Shown: positions 1 to 8,520, counted from the stretch's first letter. The stretch is DNA of 22,116 nucleotides from XBB1006 sp051877515 (GCA_051877515.1 JBJEIY010000052.1:1-22116); one strand, 5' to 3'. Notes: generated by a model not told the origin, from the sequence alone. Numbers and translations: made by a program.

Positions 1-413
1 AAGTTAGATTGAATAAGTATGGTCGCTTTCTAAGAAAGACCAGTCTCGATGAACTCCCGGAAGCGTTCAATATCATCAAGGGTGATATGAGTGTCATTGG
101 ACCGAGACCTTTACTTGTAAAGTACTTACCTCGATATAATGTTGAACAAAAACATCGTCATGATGTGAGACCTGGGCTATCTGGATATGCGCAGGTACAT
201 GGTAGAAACACTGTGTCTTGGGAAGATAAATTCGCTATGGATGTCTGGTATGCGAATCATATCACATTCATAGGTGATATGAAAATCATTTTCCAAACTG
301 TTGGAAAGGCATTCTTCAAGCAAGAAGGAATCAGTTCTGAAACATCCGCAACAATGGAAGAGTTCATGGGCACTCCGGCTGGAGCGACCAGTACATGGAG
401 GGCACCACAGTGA
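1..413 (+). CDS. Priming sugar transferase (PglC/WcaJ-type), 3' part
   Basis: This is the C-terminal part of a bacterial sugar transferase that moves a sugar phosphate from a nucleotide sugar to undecaprenyl phosphate at the inner face of the membrane, starting repeat-unit synthesis. The frame is open from the left edge (codons from base 3), so the start lies outside the window; TTG at 9 is an internal Leu, not a start. About 136 residues are visible. They carry the family blocks SLDELPEAFNIIKGDMS, VIGPRPLL and RPGLSGYAQVHGRN, then the membrane-proximal tail. The size and sequence fit the short PglC-like class rather than the long WbaP class, although the missing N-terminus prevents certainty. 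The stop (TGA 411-413) overlaps the GTG start of the next gene. A PglD-like neighbour hints at an N-acylated amino sugar as the first residue; that is inference. Confidence 0.93.
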   Translation, partial: VRLNKYGRFLRKTSLDELPEAFNIIKGDMSVIGPRPLLVKYLPRYNVEQKHRHDVRPGLSGYAQVHGRNTVSWEDKFAMDVWYANHITFIGDMKIIFQTVGKAFFKQEGISSETSATMEEFMGTPAGATSTWRAPQ

Positions 414-1099
414 AAAGATTAGTAATTATAGGTGCCAGTGGTCATGGGAAAGTAATAGCAGATATCGCTGTGAAAAACGGTTATGAAGAAATAGTGTTCC
501 TTGATGATAATGAGGGTGTTAAGGAATGTGCTGGATTTCCTGTGGTTGGGAAGAGTTGTGAAGCTACGAGAATGCTCGGTGACAAGATTGTTGCCATTGG
601 TAATGCGAAAGTAAGAGAGAGAATCCAAGAAGGGTTGAATGATGTGGTCACGCTGATTCATCCGGATGCAGTGGTGAGCAGAAGAGTAACAATAGGAGCT
701 GGATCTATTGTAATGGCGGGAGCCGTTATCAATTCGGATACTGTTATCGGAAAAGGATGCATCATCAACACAGGAGCCTCCGTGGATCATGATTGTAGAG
801 TAGGAGACTATTCTCATGTTTCTGTTGGGGCACATGTGGCAGGAACTTGTGTGATTGGTGAAAGAACCTGGATTGGTGCGGGAGCAACCGTTAGTAATAA
901 CGTTAATATCTGCGGAGATTGCATGATTGGTGCAGGTGCTGTAGTGATTAAGGATATAGATAAGCCGGGAACTTATGTAGGGGTTCCGGCGGAGGAGAAA
1001 AAAATGAGTAAGTACAAGCTAACTGGGGGGGGGTACAGCTCCACCAGAGTAATATATTCAGAGCAAGTGCTCTCCTTGCAGCATAGGAGGGCAGCATGA
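410..1099 (+). CDS. NeuD/PglD-type sugar acyltransferase with odd C-terminal tail
   Basis: This is a hexapeptide-repeat acyltransferase of the NeuD/PglD family. Members use acetyl-CoA to acylate a sialic acid or a UDP-4-amino sugar in the cytoplasm. GTG at 410 is preferred over ATG at 395 because GGAGGG (397-402) sits seven bases before it and GTGA overlaps the upstream stop. The 229-residue product has an N-terminal sugar-nucleotide-binding fold with IGASGHGK (7-14). Left-handed beta-helix repeats span about 93-184, and His127 in VDHDC matches the PglD catalytic histidine. Family members normally end just after the GVPA motif (here 191-194). This one continues for about 35 residues through a 9-G run (Gly206-208) to a tail with no family resemblance. 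The stop overlaps the next ATG (ATGA), suggesting translational coupling. PglD-like and NeuD-like substrates cannot be separated from sequence alone. Confidence 0.9.
   Translation: MKRLVIIGASGHGKVIADIAVKNGYEEIVFLDDNEGVKECAGFPVVGKSCEATRMLGDKIVAIGNAKVRERIQEGLNDVVTLIHPDAVVSRRVTIGAGSIVMAGAVINSDTVIGKGCIINTGASVDHDCRVGDYSHVSVGAHVAGTCVIGERTWIGAGATVSNNVNICGDCMIGAGAVVIKDIDKPGTYVGVPAEEKKMSKYKLTGGGYSSTRVIYSEQVLSLQHRRAA
1025..1033 (+). repeat. Poly-G run (9 G) near the 3' end of the NeuD-like gene
   Basis: Nine consecutive G encode Gly206-208 of the acyltransferase and are followed by TAC. The catalytic domain lies wholly upstream, so slippage would change only the tail and the place where translation stops. 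With 9 G the stop overlaps the next start (ATGA at 1096). With 8 G translation would stop at TAA 1050-1052, and with 10 G at TAG 1084-1086. It is the longest of five coding-strand G runs of six or more in the window. Confidence 0.9.
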
Positions 1100-1737
1100 G
1101 TATATTAAGAGATTTATATATCATTGGAGCTGGTGGCTTTGGTCGTGAGGTCGCATGGCTTGTCGAAAGAATAAATGAAGTGAATCCAACTTGGAATATC
1201 AAAGGATTTATTGATGACAATGAAACTCTCTGGGGAGCCAACGAGGGCAATTATCCTGTATTTGGTGGATGTGAATATCTTAAGTCTCTTGATGAGGTTT
1301 ATGCGGTTTGTGCTGTCGGTTCTGCGAAAGTGAGAAAGATTATCGTTGAAAAATTAAAAGACAGCAATGTGAAGTTTGCTACATTGATTGATCCAAGTGT
1401 TATGCGTTCTGAGCGTGTAGATATTGGCGAAGGAACTATTATTTGTGCAGGGACAATTATTACAGTAGATATAAAAATTGGTAATCATGTAATTATCAAC
1501 CTTGATTGCACAATTGGACACGATGATGTGATTGAAGATTTTGTGACTATCTATCCGAGTGTGAATGTATCCGGCAATGTATTGCTTGGTGAGTGTTCTG
1601 AACTTGGTACTGGTATGCAGATTATTCAGGGAAAGAAAGTTGCACCCAACACATTAATTGGAGCAGGAGCTGTTGTTGTAAAAGATTGTGCAGAAAGTGG
1701 TACTTATGTAGGAAGTCCTGCGAAGAAGATTAAGTAA
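1096..1737 (+). CDS. Second NeuD-type hexapeptide acetyltransferase
   Basis: This 213-residue protein is a second sugar acyltransferase of the NeuD family, acting in the cytoplasm on a sugar or sugar nucleotide with an acyl-CoA donor. It has GAGGFGRE at 11-18 in an N-terminal nucleotide-binding fold. Hexapeptide repeats run from about 108 to 198, and His142 in the IGHDD block is the likely catalytic base. It ends with the usual SPAKKIK tail, in contrast to its upstream neighbour. AGGAGGG at 1085-1091 precedes the ATG, which overlaps the upstream stop by four bases. The two NeuD-like proteins share architecture but are clearly diverged, so they probably act on different sugars. No poly-G run was found in this gene. 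Confidence 0.9.
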   Translation: MSILRDLYIIGAGGFGREVAWLVERINEVNPTWNIKGFIDDNETLWGANEGNYPVFGGCEYLKSLDEVYAVCAVGSAKVRKIIVEKLKDSNVKFATLIDPSVMRSERVDIGEGTIICAGTIITVDIKIGNHVIINLDCTIGHDDVIEDFVTIYPSVNVSGNVLLGECSELGTGMQIIQGKKVAPNTLIGAGAVVVKDCAESGTYVGSPAKKIK

Positions 1738-1750
1738 TGGAGAATCTGTG

Positions 1751-2824
1751 ATGAAGGTAATGATTTTAGCCAACAACGATGTTGGATTATATCAATTCAG
1801 AAAAGAACTAATCGAAGAATTATTGAAACAGCATGAAGTGGTAATATCATTACCCTATGGCGATTTTGTAAAACCGTTGGAAGATATCGGCTGTAAGTTC
1901 ATTGATACTCCAGTTGATCGCAGAGGGATTAATCCAATAAAAGATTTAAAACTGTTCTTCGCATATCAGAAGATACTGAGGCAAGAAAAACCAAATCTGG
2001 TTCTTACATATACAATCAAACCGAATGTTTATGGCGGCTGTGCCTGCCGCTTCATAAAGATTCCTTATGTTGTAAATATCACAGGTCTAGGAACTGCATT
2101 TGAAAATGGTGGAATGCTGAAAAAAATCGTAACTGTTATGAACAAGGTTGGATGTAAGAAAGCGAAGGTCGTCTTTTTTGAAAATGAAGAGAATAGACAG
2201 ATTTTTATAAAAGAAAAGATTGTCAAAAAGAGCCAGACCTACAGATTGAACGGAGCAGGGGTAAACCTTGAGAAATATCAGGTTGCACCTTATCCTGACG
2301 GAGAAAAAATCAAATTCCTTTTTATGGGGCGAATTATGGCTGAAAAGGGAATTGATGAATTGTTTGAAGCGATGCAACATCTTGTGTCTGATGGTATCAA
2401 CTGTGAGCTAGATCTCCTTGGATTTTATGAGGAAAATTATAAGGAAAAGATTGAGAAATATGAAGCCGAAGGTTGGCTTCATTACTATGGATATCAGAAG
2501 GATGTTCGCCCTTTTATCGAAGCATCTCATTGTTTTGTACTTCCTTCTTGGCACGAAGGAATGGCCAATACCAACTTAGAGTGTGCCGCTATGGGCAGAC
2601 CGGTTATTACCAGCAATATTCCAGGATGCATGGAAGCCGTGATAGATGGAAAAACAGGATATCTTGTTGAAAGAAAGAATGCAAATGATCTTTATAAAGT
2701 CATGAAGCAGTTTACGAAGCTTTCATATGATCAGCGGAAAACTATGGGATTGACTGGACGAAAGCATATGGAAGAAGTATTTGATAAGAAGAAGGTTGTC
2801 GAAGATACAATCAGATATTTATAA
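1751..2824 (+). CDS. Glycosyltransferase family 4 (PglA/CapM-like)
   Basis: This is a retaining GT-B glycosyltransferase that adds a sugar from a nucleotide donor to the lipid-linked repeat unit on the cytoplasmic side. ATG 1751 is chosen over GTG 1748 because GGAGA at 1739-1743 is well spaced from it. The 357-residue product starts MKVMILANN and carries TGLGTAFENGG near 111-121 in the acceptor domain. In the donor domain it has FMGRIMAEKG (191-200) and the EX7E pair Glu269/Glu277 in HEGMANTNLE. Resemblance to PglA-like GalNAc/HexNAc transferases, together with the priming transferase and PglD-like neighbours, suggests it could add the second sugar. The substrate cannot be read from the sequence. 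Confidence 0.9.
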   Translation: MKVMILANNDVGLYQFRKELIEELLKQHEVVISLPYGDFVKPLEDIGCKFIDTPVDRRGINPIKDLKLFFAYQKILRQEKPNLVLTYTIKPNVYGGCACRFIKIPYVVNITGLGTAFENGGMLKKIVTVMNKVGCKKAKVVFFENEENRQIFIKEKIVKKSQTYRLNGAGVNLEKYQVAPYPDGEKIKFLFMGRIMAEKGIDELFEAMQHLVSDGINCELDLLGFYEENYKEKIEKYEAEGWLHYYGYQKDVRPFIEASHCFVLPSWHEGMANTNLECAAMGRPVITSNIPGCMEAVIDGKTGYLVERKNANDLYKVMKQFTKLSYDQRKTMGLTGRKHMEEVFDKKKVVEDTIRYL

Positions 2825-2842
2825 GCATTGAGGAGGGAAAAG

Positions 2843-3907
2843 ATGAACAACCAGCCATTGATCAGCGTGATTATTCCAGTCTATAACGTTGAGCAGTACC
2901 TGTCTCAGTGCCTTGGTAGTGTTACTAATCAAACTTATCCGAATTTAGAAATCATTTGTGTAAACGATGCGTCGACAGACGGAAGCCTGGAGATTTTAAA
3001 TCAATTTGCGGAAAATGACCAGCGTGTTCGAGTAATTGAAAAGCAAAATGGAGGTGTGTCACGGGCGCGGAATGTGGGATTGCAATCGGCGAACGGTGAA
3101 TATGTCATGTTCGTAGATGCCGATGATTGGATAGAGACGGATACTTGCGAAAAAGCCTTTACGGTCATGTACGACAACGAAGCCGATGTTGTAATGTGGT
3201 CATATGTAAGTGAATATGGTGAAACCAATTCTCCGAAAATCATATTTCCGGATGACTGCATATTTGAGCGTCAGGATATTCTGAACAGGTTGCATCGTAG
3301 ATTTATAGGCATTGTGGGTGAGGAGCTGGAACATCCAGAATTGGCCGATGCGATTTGCCCGGTGTGGGGGAAGCTGTATAAGCGAAGCCTGATTGTGCAA
3401 AGCGGTGCAGCATTCATTGACCTTGCAGAGATTGGAACCTATGAAGATGGGATGTTCAATTTGGAGACCTTTTTCTATGCAAACAAAGTGGTTTATTTAA
3501 ACCAGTGCCTGTATCATTATCGGAGAAGTAACACAACCTCTGTAACCTCGGTCTACAGGGAAGAACTGTTTGGACTTTGGCAGAACTTGTATCAAAGGAT
3601 GGGACAGTATATACAGGAAAAGAATCTCCCGGCAATTTACAATGAGGCATTGCAAAACAGAATCGCTCTGGGGGTGCTTGGTCTGACGCTGAATGTGAGC
3701 AGTGCACAGAAGAACTTTTTTGAAAAACGGAGAGAATTGAGAGAAATCCTTAAAAGTGAGAAGTACCACACAGCGTTGACATCATTGGATATATCCGGAA
3801 TGCCGAAAAAGTGGAAGCTATTTTACGGCTGTGCACAATACGGCAACGTATCAGTTCTGTTATTTGCGGGAAAAGGATATCACATTCTTACAGTTTGCCG
3901 TTGGTAA
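2843..3907 (+). CDS. Glycosyltransferase family 2
   Basis: This is an inverting GT-A glycosyltransferase of family GT2 that extends the repeat unit in the cytoplasm. ATG 2843 is preferred because AGGAGGG at 2831-2837 lies just upstream; TTG 2828 is in frame but has no such site. The 354-residue product begins with the typical SVIIPVYN strand (8-15), followed by the nucleotide-binding CVNDAST block (39-45), GGVSRARN (70-77), and the metal-binding DADD at 92-95. The last dozen codons run over the start of the degenerate GT2 copy that follows. The natural C-terminus may therefore have been altered by the event that created the remnant. Donor and linkage are unknown. Confidence 0.9.
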   Translation: MNNQPLISVIIPVYNVEQYLSQCLGSVTNQTYPNLEIICVNDASTDGSLEILNQFAENDQRVRVIEKQNGGVSRARNVGLQSANGEYVMFVDADDWIETDTCEKAFTVMYDNEADVVMWSYVSEYGETNSPKIIFPDDCIFERQDILNRLHRRFIGIVGEELEHPELADAICPVWGKLYKRSLIVQSGAAFIDLAEIGTYEDGMFNLETFFYANKVVYLNQCLYHYRRSNTTSVTSVYREELFGLWQNLYQRMGQYIQEKNLPAIYNEALQNRIALGVLGLTLNVSSAQKNFFEKRRELREILKSEKYHTALTSLDISGMPKKWKLFYGCAQYGNVSVLLFAGKGYHILTVCRW

Positions 3908-4312
3908 GTATCCTTTTGCCTGTTTATTATGTTGAGATGTATCTGCCGGTATGCCTGAACAGCATTTTGATCCAAACATTTCAGAATATAGAAAGATATG
4001 CGTGGATGATGGTTCGCCGGATAACTGCGGTCAGATTTAGAAAAATATGCCGCAATGGATGAAAGAATACTTGTTATTGCGCAGAAATACAAGGAACTTT
4101 CTGGAGCAAGAAACACGGGCATGCGACGTGCACATGGGGAATACATCATGTTTGTGGATAGTGACGACTGGATTGAAGCGGAAACCTGCGAAGCCGCTAT
4201 TAGTGCCGCGCTGAAGCATGGTGCGGATCTGGTGATGTGGTCTTATGTCAAAGAATATGGTTGGGAATCAAAAGAAAAGTATATGTTCTGGGAAAATGAA
4301 ACCATATTTTGA
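3880..4312 (+). pseudogene. Decayed GT2 glycosyltransferase remnant
   Basis: This is the N-terminal third of another GT2 gene, broken by two frameshifts and truncated. Reading across frames gives LPLVSILLPVY from about 3895 in frame 1. CVDDGSPDNCGQI follows at about 3999-4037 in frame 3 and ends in TAG (4038-4040). LEKYAAMDERI then leads into SGARNTGMRRAHGEY and FVDSDDWIEAETCE in frame 2, ending at TGA 4310-4312 after roughly 100 more residues. The middle closely resembles the gene immediately upstream (VMWSYV, EYG and DDWIE blocks), so this may be a tandem paralogue. None of its frame breaks lies in a homopolymer and its C-terminal half is missing. This is ordinary decay, not a switch. Confidence 0.85.
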
Positions 4313-4374
4313 AGATGGTGTTTATTTGTTATTAATGTGATTCATAGAATTATATCAAGTTAAGGAAGAATATT

Positions 4375-5502
4375 ATGGTAATTCATTTTTCAATTTTAAT
4401 TGTAATTCTCATATGCTCGTTAATATGGGAGCAATCAATTAAATATGGCAAGTTGGATTGTATCTACAATGGAGAGAAATATGACTATAAATCACAGCTG
4501 ATACCGTGGCTAATTGTATTTGGCTATATTGCCTTTTTGGCAGCCATGCGTTCGGGAATGAATGATACTAGCGCGTATATTAACTCCTTTGAGCGTATTC
4601 CAGGCACATGGGAAGATGTCGCAAGAATTATTAGTGGTGATGGTAAAGATAAGGCTTTTGATATTACTGCCAATATTTTTAAAATGTTCATTAGTACTGA
4701 TTATCATTGTTGGTTTGCTTTTTTTGCAGTAATTGAATCAGCCATCTTTGTCTATATACTGCGCCGAGAATCAGTCAGTTTCTTGGATTCATGCTTTGTT
4801 CTTTTTGCGACAACATTATATTATAATTATTTTTCAATGATTCGGCAGTGGTTTGCTGTTGTGGTCTTGTTTGCCGGAGCAAGACTGATTAAAGAAAGGA
4901 AAACTATTCCGTATATTATTTTGTGCGTCGTTATGGCACAGTATCATGAGAGTGCATATTTTATGATTCCAATCTATTTTATCGTAACAGGAGAGGCATG
5001 GAGCAAGAAGCAGAATATTGTTGTAGGAACATCTGTTATTGCGTTAATATTCCTAAACCCGCTTCTATCCTCGTTGCAAACGGCATTAGAAGGGACAACG
5101 TATGATTATGCCCTTGATGCAATGGCAAGCAACTCAGGGTCATCTTTTATTCGTGCTATCATTACAGCTGTTCCGGTCGTTATTGCTTTTGTGGATAGGC
5201 AGTATATTGATAAAGACAATAAAATGATTAATATTTGTGTCAATATGTCGCTGCTGAATTTCTTGTTGAATTTATTAGCAACATTTACTAGTGGATTATA
5301 TGTTATCCGACTGTCTACCTATACTAGTGTGTACAATTTAATCCTGTATCCATACTTGCTAAATGTGACAGTGAGTGAACAGAATAGAAAAATCCTTAAA
5401 ATTGGATTTTATGTGATTTATTTAGTGTATTTCTGTTATCAGATGTCTCGCCAAGAGGCATGGGGATATAGAAGTGATATTTTGGGAACTTTTTCATATT
5501 AA
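4375..5502 (+). CDS. EpsG/Wzy-like polysaccharide polymerase
   Basis: This 375-residue, highly hydrophobic protein resembles the EpsG family of membrane polymerases, which join repeat units outside the membrane. Many predicted membrane segments run from residue 4 to the C-terminus. A soluble loop around 55-75 carries the family-like AAMRSGMNDTSAYINSF block, with Arg59 and Asp64 as candidate conserved positions. AAGGAAG lies a few bases before the ATG. The coding region is visibly more AT-rich than the GT4 gene that follows, which fits the usual pattern that polymerases are locus-specific and recently acquired. No other polymerase candidate was seen in the window, so it most likely sets the linkage between repeats. 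A separate O-antigen-ligase type seems less likely given the motif. Confidence 0.85.
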   Translation: MVIHFSILIVILICSLIWEQSIKYGKLDCIYNGEKYDYKSQLIPWLIVFGYIAFLAAMRSGMNDTSAYINSFERIPGTWEDVARIISGDGKDKAFDITANIFKMFISTDYHCWFAFFAVIESAIFVYILRRESVSFLDSCFVLFATTLYYNYFSMIRQWFAVVVLFAGARLIKERKTIPYIILCVVMAQYHESAYFMIPIYFIVTGEAWSKKQNIVVGTSVIALIFLNPLLSSLQTALEGTTYDYALDAMASNSGSSFIRAIITAVPVVIAFVDRQYIDKDNKMINICVNMSLLNFLLNLLATFTSGLYVIRLSTYTSVYNLILYPYLLNVTVSEQNRKILKIGFYVIYLVYFCYQMSRQEAWGYRSDILGTFSY

Positions 5503-5516
5503 ATGTGAGGTTATAC

Positions 5517-6638
5517 ATGTCTACAGAACCGATTAGAATTTTGAACCTGTTTACAATCATGAATCGTGGCGGGGCAGAAACCATGGTTATGAATTATTAT
5601 CGCAATATAGATCGAAGCAAGCTGCAATACGATTTTATGGTGCACCGTCAGGAGCGGGGAGCATATGATGATGAGATAGAGGATCTTGGCGGCAAGATTT
5701 ATCGTATGCCGCCAATTCGCCCATGGAACGCCTATGAATATCGAAAAACCGTGAGGACTTTTTATGCGGAGCATCCCGAGTATAAGGTGATCCATTCCCA
5801 TATGTCTGAACTTGGTTATTATGATTTTCTGGAGGCAGAGAAAGCTGGCGTGCCGGTTCGTATTTGCCATGCTCATAATCGTCCGTATGGTGTGGATTTG
5901 AAATCGCCTGTGCGATGGTATTACAAAACTATGATGCGGCCGCATATTACGGATTTGTTCACATGTGGTGCGGAATCTGCTGATTGGCTGTTTGGGAAGA
6001 AGAACAGAAATCGCTTCGTACAGATGAATAATGCAATTGATGCTCGGCAGTATGCCTATTGCCAAAATGTTCGGCAACAGATGAGACAGGCGCTTGGCGT
6101 TGCGGACGATCAACTGGTAATCGGTCATGTGGGGCGATTCGATCCGCAAAAAAACCATAAGTTTATCGTAGACATTTTTCAGGCTGTTCGGGAACAAAAT
6201 CACAAGGCGCTTCTGCTGTTGGTGGGAAATGACTCCAGTGATGGTGGAAAAGAAATTCATCAAAAGGTGGAGCAGCTGGGTCTGACTCAGTGGGTAAGGT
6301 TTATGGGAATTCGCAGCGACGTAGCGGACTTGATGCAGGCGATGGATGTGTTCCTATTCCCATCTTTGTTTGAGGGGTTTGGAATTGTTGCGCTGGAGGC
6401 ACAAGCATCTGGACTTCCTGGCTTGGTATCTGAACGAATCCCTTCAGAGTGCATGATTACTGATTTGATCCACAAAGAATCTCTGAAACATGATGCAAAT
6501 CAATGGGCAAAGTCGGTGCTACAGTTGGTTAAGACACCACGCCGGAATACTTACGAGGAAATCAAGGCTGCTGGCTTTGACATTGTAGAGAACGCAAAAT
6601 GGCTGCAAGAGTTCTACTTGCAGCCAGCACAACGATAA
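5517..6638 (+). CDS. Glycosyltransferase family 4 (EpsF-like)
   Basis: This is a GT-B retaining glycosyltransferase that elongates the repeat unit in the cytoplasm. ATG 5517 is chosen because GAGG at 5507-5510 sits six bases upstream; GTG 5505 is in frame but lacks a site. The 373-residue product has MNRGGAETMV (15-24) in the acceptor domain, HSHMSELGYYD (93-103) and CHAHNRP (118-124). HVGRFDPQKNH (204-214) lies in the donor site, with the EX7E pair Glu286/Glu294 in FEGFGIVALE. The N-terminal pattern is typical of EpsF-like enzymes in Firmicute exopolysaccharide loci. An A7 run near 6149 is in frame, showing that homopolymers in this sequence are not generally miscounted. Confidence 0.9.
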   Translation: MSTEPIRILNLFTIMNRGGAETMVMNYYRNIDRSKLQYDFMVHRQERGAYDDEIEDLGGKIYRMPPIRPWNAYEYRKTVRTFYAEHPEYKVIHSHMSELGYYDFLEAEKAGVPVRICHAHNRPYGVDLKSPVRWYYKTMMRPHITDLFTCGAESADWLFGKKNRNRFVQMNNAIDARQYAYCQNVRQQMRQALGVADDQLVIGHVGRFDPQKNHKFIVDIFQAVREQNHKALLLLVGNDSSDGGKEIHQKVEQLGLTQWVRFMGIRSDVADLMQAMDVFLFPSLFEGFGIVALEAQASGLPGLVSERIPSECMITDLIHKESLKHDANQWAKSVLQLVKTPRRNTYEEIKAAGFDIVENAKWLQEFYLQPAQR

Positions 6639-6648
6639 GGGGAACATT

Positions 6649-7533
6649 ATGCCGATATTAACTATATTTACTCCTGCCTATAATCGAGCTCATACCCTGC
6701 CACGCACATATGCCTCTCTCCAGCGGCAGGACTGCAAGGATTTTATTTGGCTTGTGGTGGATGATGGTTCATCTGATAACACTTCAGAGCTTGTTAAGAG
6801 TTGGCAGGCACAGGAGAAGGAATTTGAAATCCGTTATATCTACAAGGAGAATGGCGGAATGCATACAGCCCATAATACTGCCTATGAGAATATAGATACA
6901 GAACTGAATGTCTGTATTGATTCCGATGATGAACTGGCTGACGGTGCGGTTCGCTGCATTTTGGATCTGTGGAAGAAAATTGACCACAAGAAATACGCTG
7001 GAATCATTGGTTTGGATGCAGATATGAATACAGGCAAGGTAATTGGAACGGATTTTCCGGCAAATATGAAGGAGACTACTTTAGCCGGATTTTATGATGC
7101 GGGAGGCAGAGGCGATAAAAAGCTGGTGTATCGGACCGACCTTATGAAAGCATTGCCACCGTATCCGGTATTTGAAGGAGAGAAGTATGTTTCCCTGGGA
7201 TGGAAATACCAACTTTGCGATCAGAAGTATAGGCTGGTGACGACTAACACAGTGTTATGCAATGTGGAATATCAAGCGGATGGTTCCTCTATGAACATGT
7301 TACGACAGTATCTGCGCAATCCAAATGGTTTTGCTTTTATCCGCAAGGAGAACATGAAGTATATCACAGACTTCAAACGGAATGTGATAGATGCGATTCA
7401 TTACTGTTCCAGCAGCCAACTTGCGCATAACAGGAACTATATCAAAGAATCGCCTAAGCCGTTGCTGACACTGCTTTGTACTCCTGCTGGGTGTCTGTTG
7501 ACAGCATACATAAAACATAAAACAAAGGATTAA
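6649..7533 (+). CDS. Glycosyltransferase family 2
   Basis: This is a GT-A fold inverting glycosyltransferase of 294 residues. FTPAYNRAHTL (7-17) begins the Rossmann-like domain, VVDDGSSD (36-43) binds the nucleotide, NGGMHTAHN (68-76) follows, and DSDD at 91-94 is the metal site. The middle section, with LVYRTDLMKALPPYPVFEGE, is typical of a subgroup found in Firmicute capsule loci. AAGGGGA precedes the ATG at a normal distance and the gene starts 10 bases after the upstream stop. No membrane segment is evident. Donor and acceptor are not predictable from sequence alone. Confidence 0.9.
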   Translation: MPILTIFTPAYNRAHTLPRTYASLQRQDCKDFIWLVVDDGSSDNTSELVKSWQAQEKEFEIRYIYKENGGMHTAHNTAYENIDTELNVCIDSDDELADGAVRCILDLWKKIDHKKYAGIIGLDADMNTGKVIGTDFPANMKETTLAGFYDAGGRGDKKLVYRTDLMKALPPYPVFEGEKYVSLGWKYQLCDQKYRLVTTNTVLCNVEYQADGSSMNMLRQYLRNPNGFAFIRKENMKYITDFKRNVIDAIHYCSSSQLAHNRNYIKESPKPLLTLLCTPAGCLLTAYIKHKTKD

Positions 7534-7540
7534 CTCTTCA

Positions 7541-8520
7541 ATGGTGAAAACAAATTACAATTTTGCCACATGGCTGCGTGTGGCAGGTATGGTTTCTATT
7601 TTATTATGCCATTATGTGCAGCAAAGTCAAAATGCAATCTTAAACCTGTCTGCTCAGTTTTTCAATATCGGTGTAGATCTGTTCATCATTCTATCCGGCT
7701 TTCTTTTTGGAATTCGGGGGGGGTAACAGATACAAAGGCTTGGTATAAGAAACGACTAAAGCGTATCTTTGTACCCTATGAGATGTTTGTACTTCTGCTG
7801 TTTATTATTCATGCAGTCTGCGGTCTAAATCTACTGAATATCGATTGGGTTTGGCTGATATTGGGCTTGCAGGGTTCTGTGGTGGGCGTGCTGGGTGCAG
7901 AGCAAACCTGGTTTATCACGCCACTATTGCTTTGCTACGCGATTACCCCATTGCTGGATCGGTACATAACGCTCCAAAGAACAAAGATGCAAATCGGCAT
8001 TCTGGTAATTGCGGCAGTGGGCATGAAACTATTATGGGCAATTCCGGAGTCTCCTGTGTGCGATACATTGCTGTCTTTAGTAAGTGTCTACATCATTGCT
8101 TTTGTGGTTGGCAGATTTTTTGATAAGTTGACCTTTAGTAAAGCAAAAGCTTTGGTTGTCTTTGTAGTGATGTGCATCGCTTTTGTGATGCGTTTGGTAG
8201 CACGGTATTTCTGTGATGGAACGGTTTTCTATGACCGCATTGCCTGTGGCTATACCCAAAGTCTTGCGGTGTTTGGTATCTTTTACCTGTTTGTGGTGCT
8301 GTTCCAGAACATACAGCCTCCTCCTCAAGGGGGCGGTTTCATTGGAGAAATCAGCTTTGAAGTATATCTGGTACACTATATGTTCTGTGTTGGCCCGGTA
8401 AGATTGTTTGGATTGACACCCTATTGGGTGGTAAATTGTATTCTGGTCACAATAATATCCGTGGTATTGGCTATGATTCTCCACGGGGCATCATGTTCTG
8501 TATTAAAGAAATTGAGGTAA
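7541..8520 (+). CDS. Membrane acyltransferase 3, frame-broken at poly-G (phase-variable candidate, OFF here)
   Basis: This is a membrane O-acyltransferase of the acyltransferase-3 (OafA/WecH-like) family, which acetylates sugars of surface polysaccharide. The N-terminal piece (61 codons) has the family R-X10-H motif (Arg13, His24 in LLCHY) and the FFNIGVDLFIILSGFLFG segment. It then hits TAA 7724-7726 directly after an 8-G run. The rest lies one frame away: TDTKAWYKKRLKRIFVPYE, then about eight to nine membrane helices, ending at TAA 8518-8520. With 9 G (or 6 G) the frame joins exactly into a 326-residue protein of normal length with no other defect. As read here the gene would be OFF. Phase variation, transcriptional slippage and a sequencing error are the three explanations. 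The start is weakly supported, since the best Shine-Dalgarno overlaps the previous stop. Confidence 0.88.
7716..7723 (+). repeat. Poly-G run (8 G) at the frame break of the acyltransferase
   Basis: Eight G follow ATTC and precede TAACAG. They occupy codons 59-61 (CGG GGG GGG) and are immediately followed in frame by TAA. Adding one G or removing two converts this to CGG GGG ... GTA ACA and opens the downstream frame. The site lies in the early part of the gene, where loss of frame abolishes the enzyme. Confidence 0.92.

Noticed and set aside
5511..6263. Long open frame on the minus strand opposite the GT4 gene
   Set aside because: It lies wholly opposite a gene with clear GT4 motifs, has no recognisable domain, and is most simply a shadow of the coding strand.
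7541..8520. Programmed ribosomal frameshifting as the main explanation of the split acyltransferase
   Set aside because: No clear stimulatory element was recognised, and the same G-run pattern occurs in three genes with different required shifts. Length variation of the DNA tract is simpler, though transcriptional slippage is not excluded.
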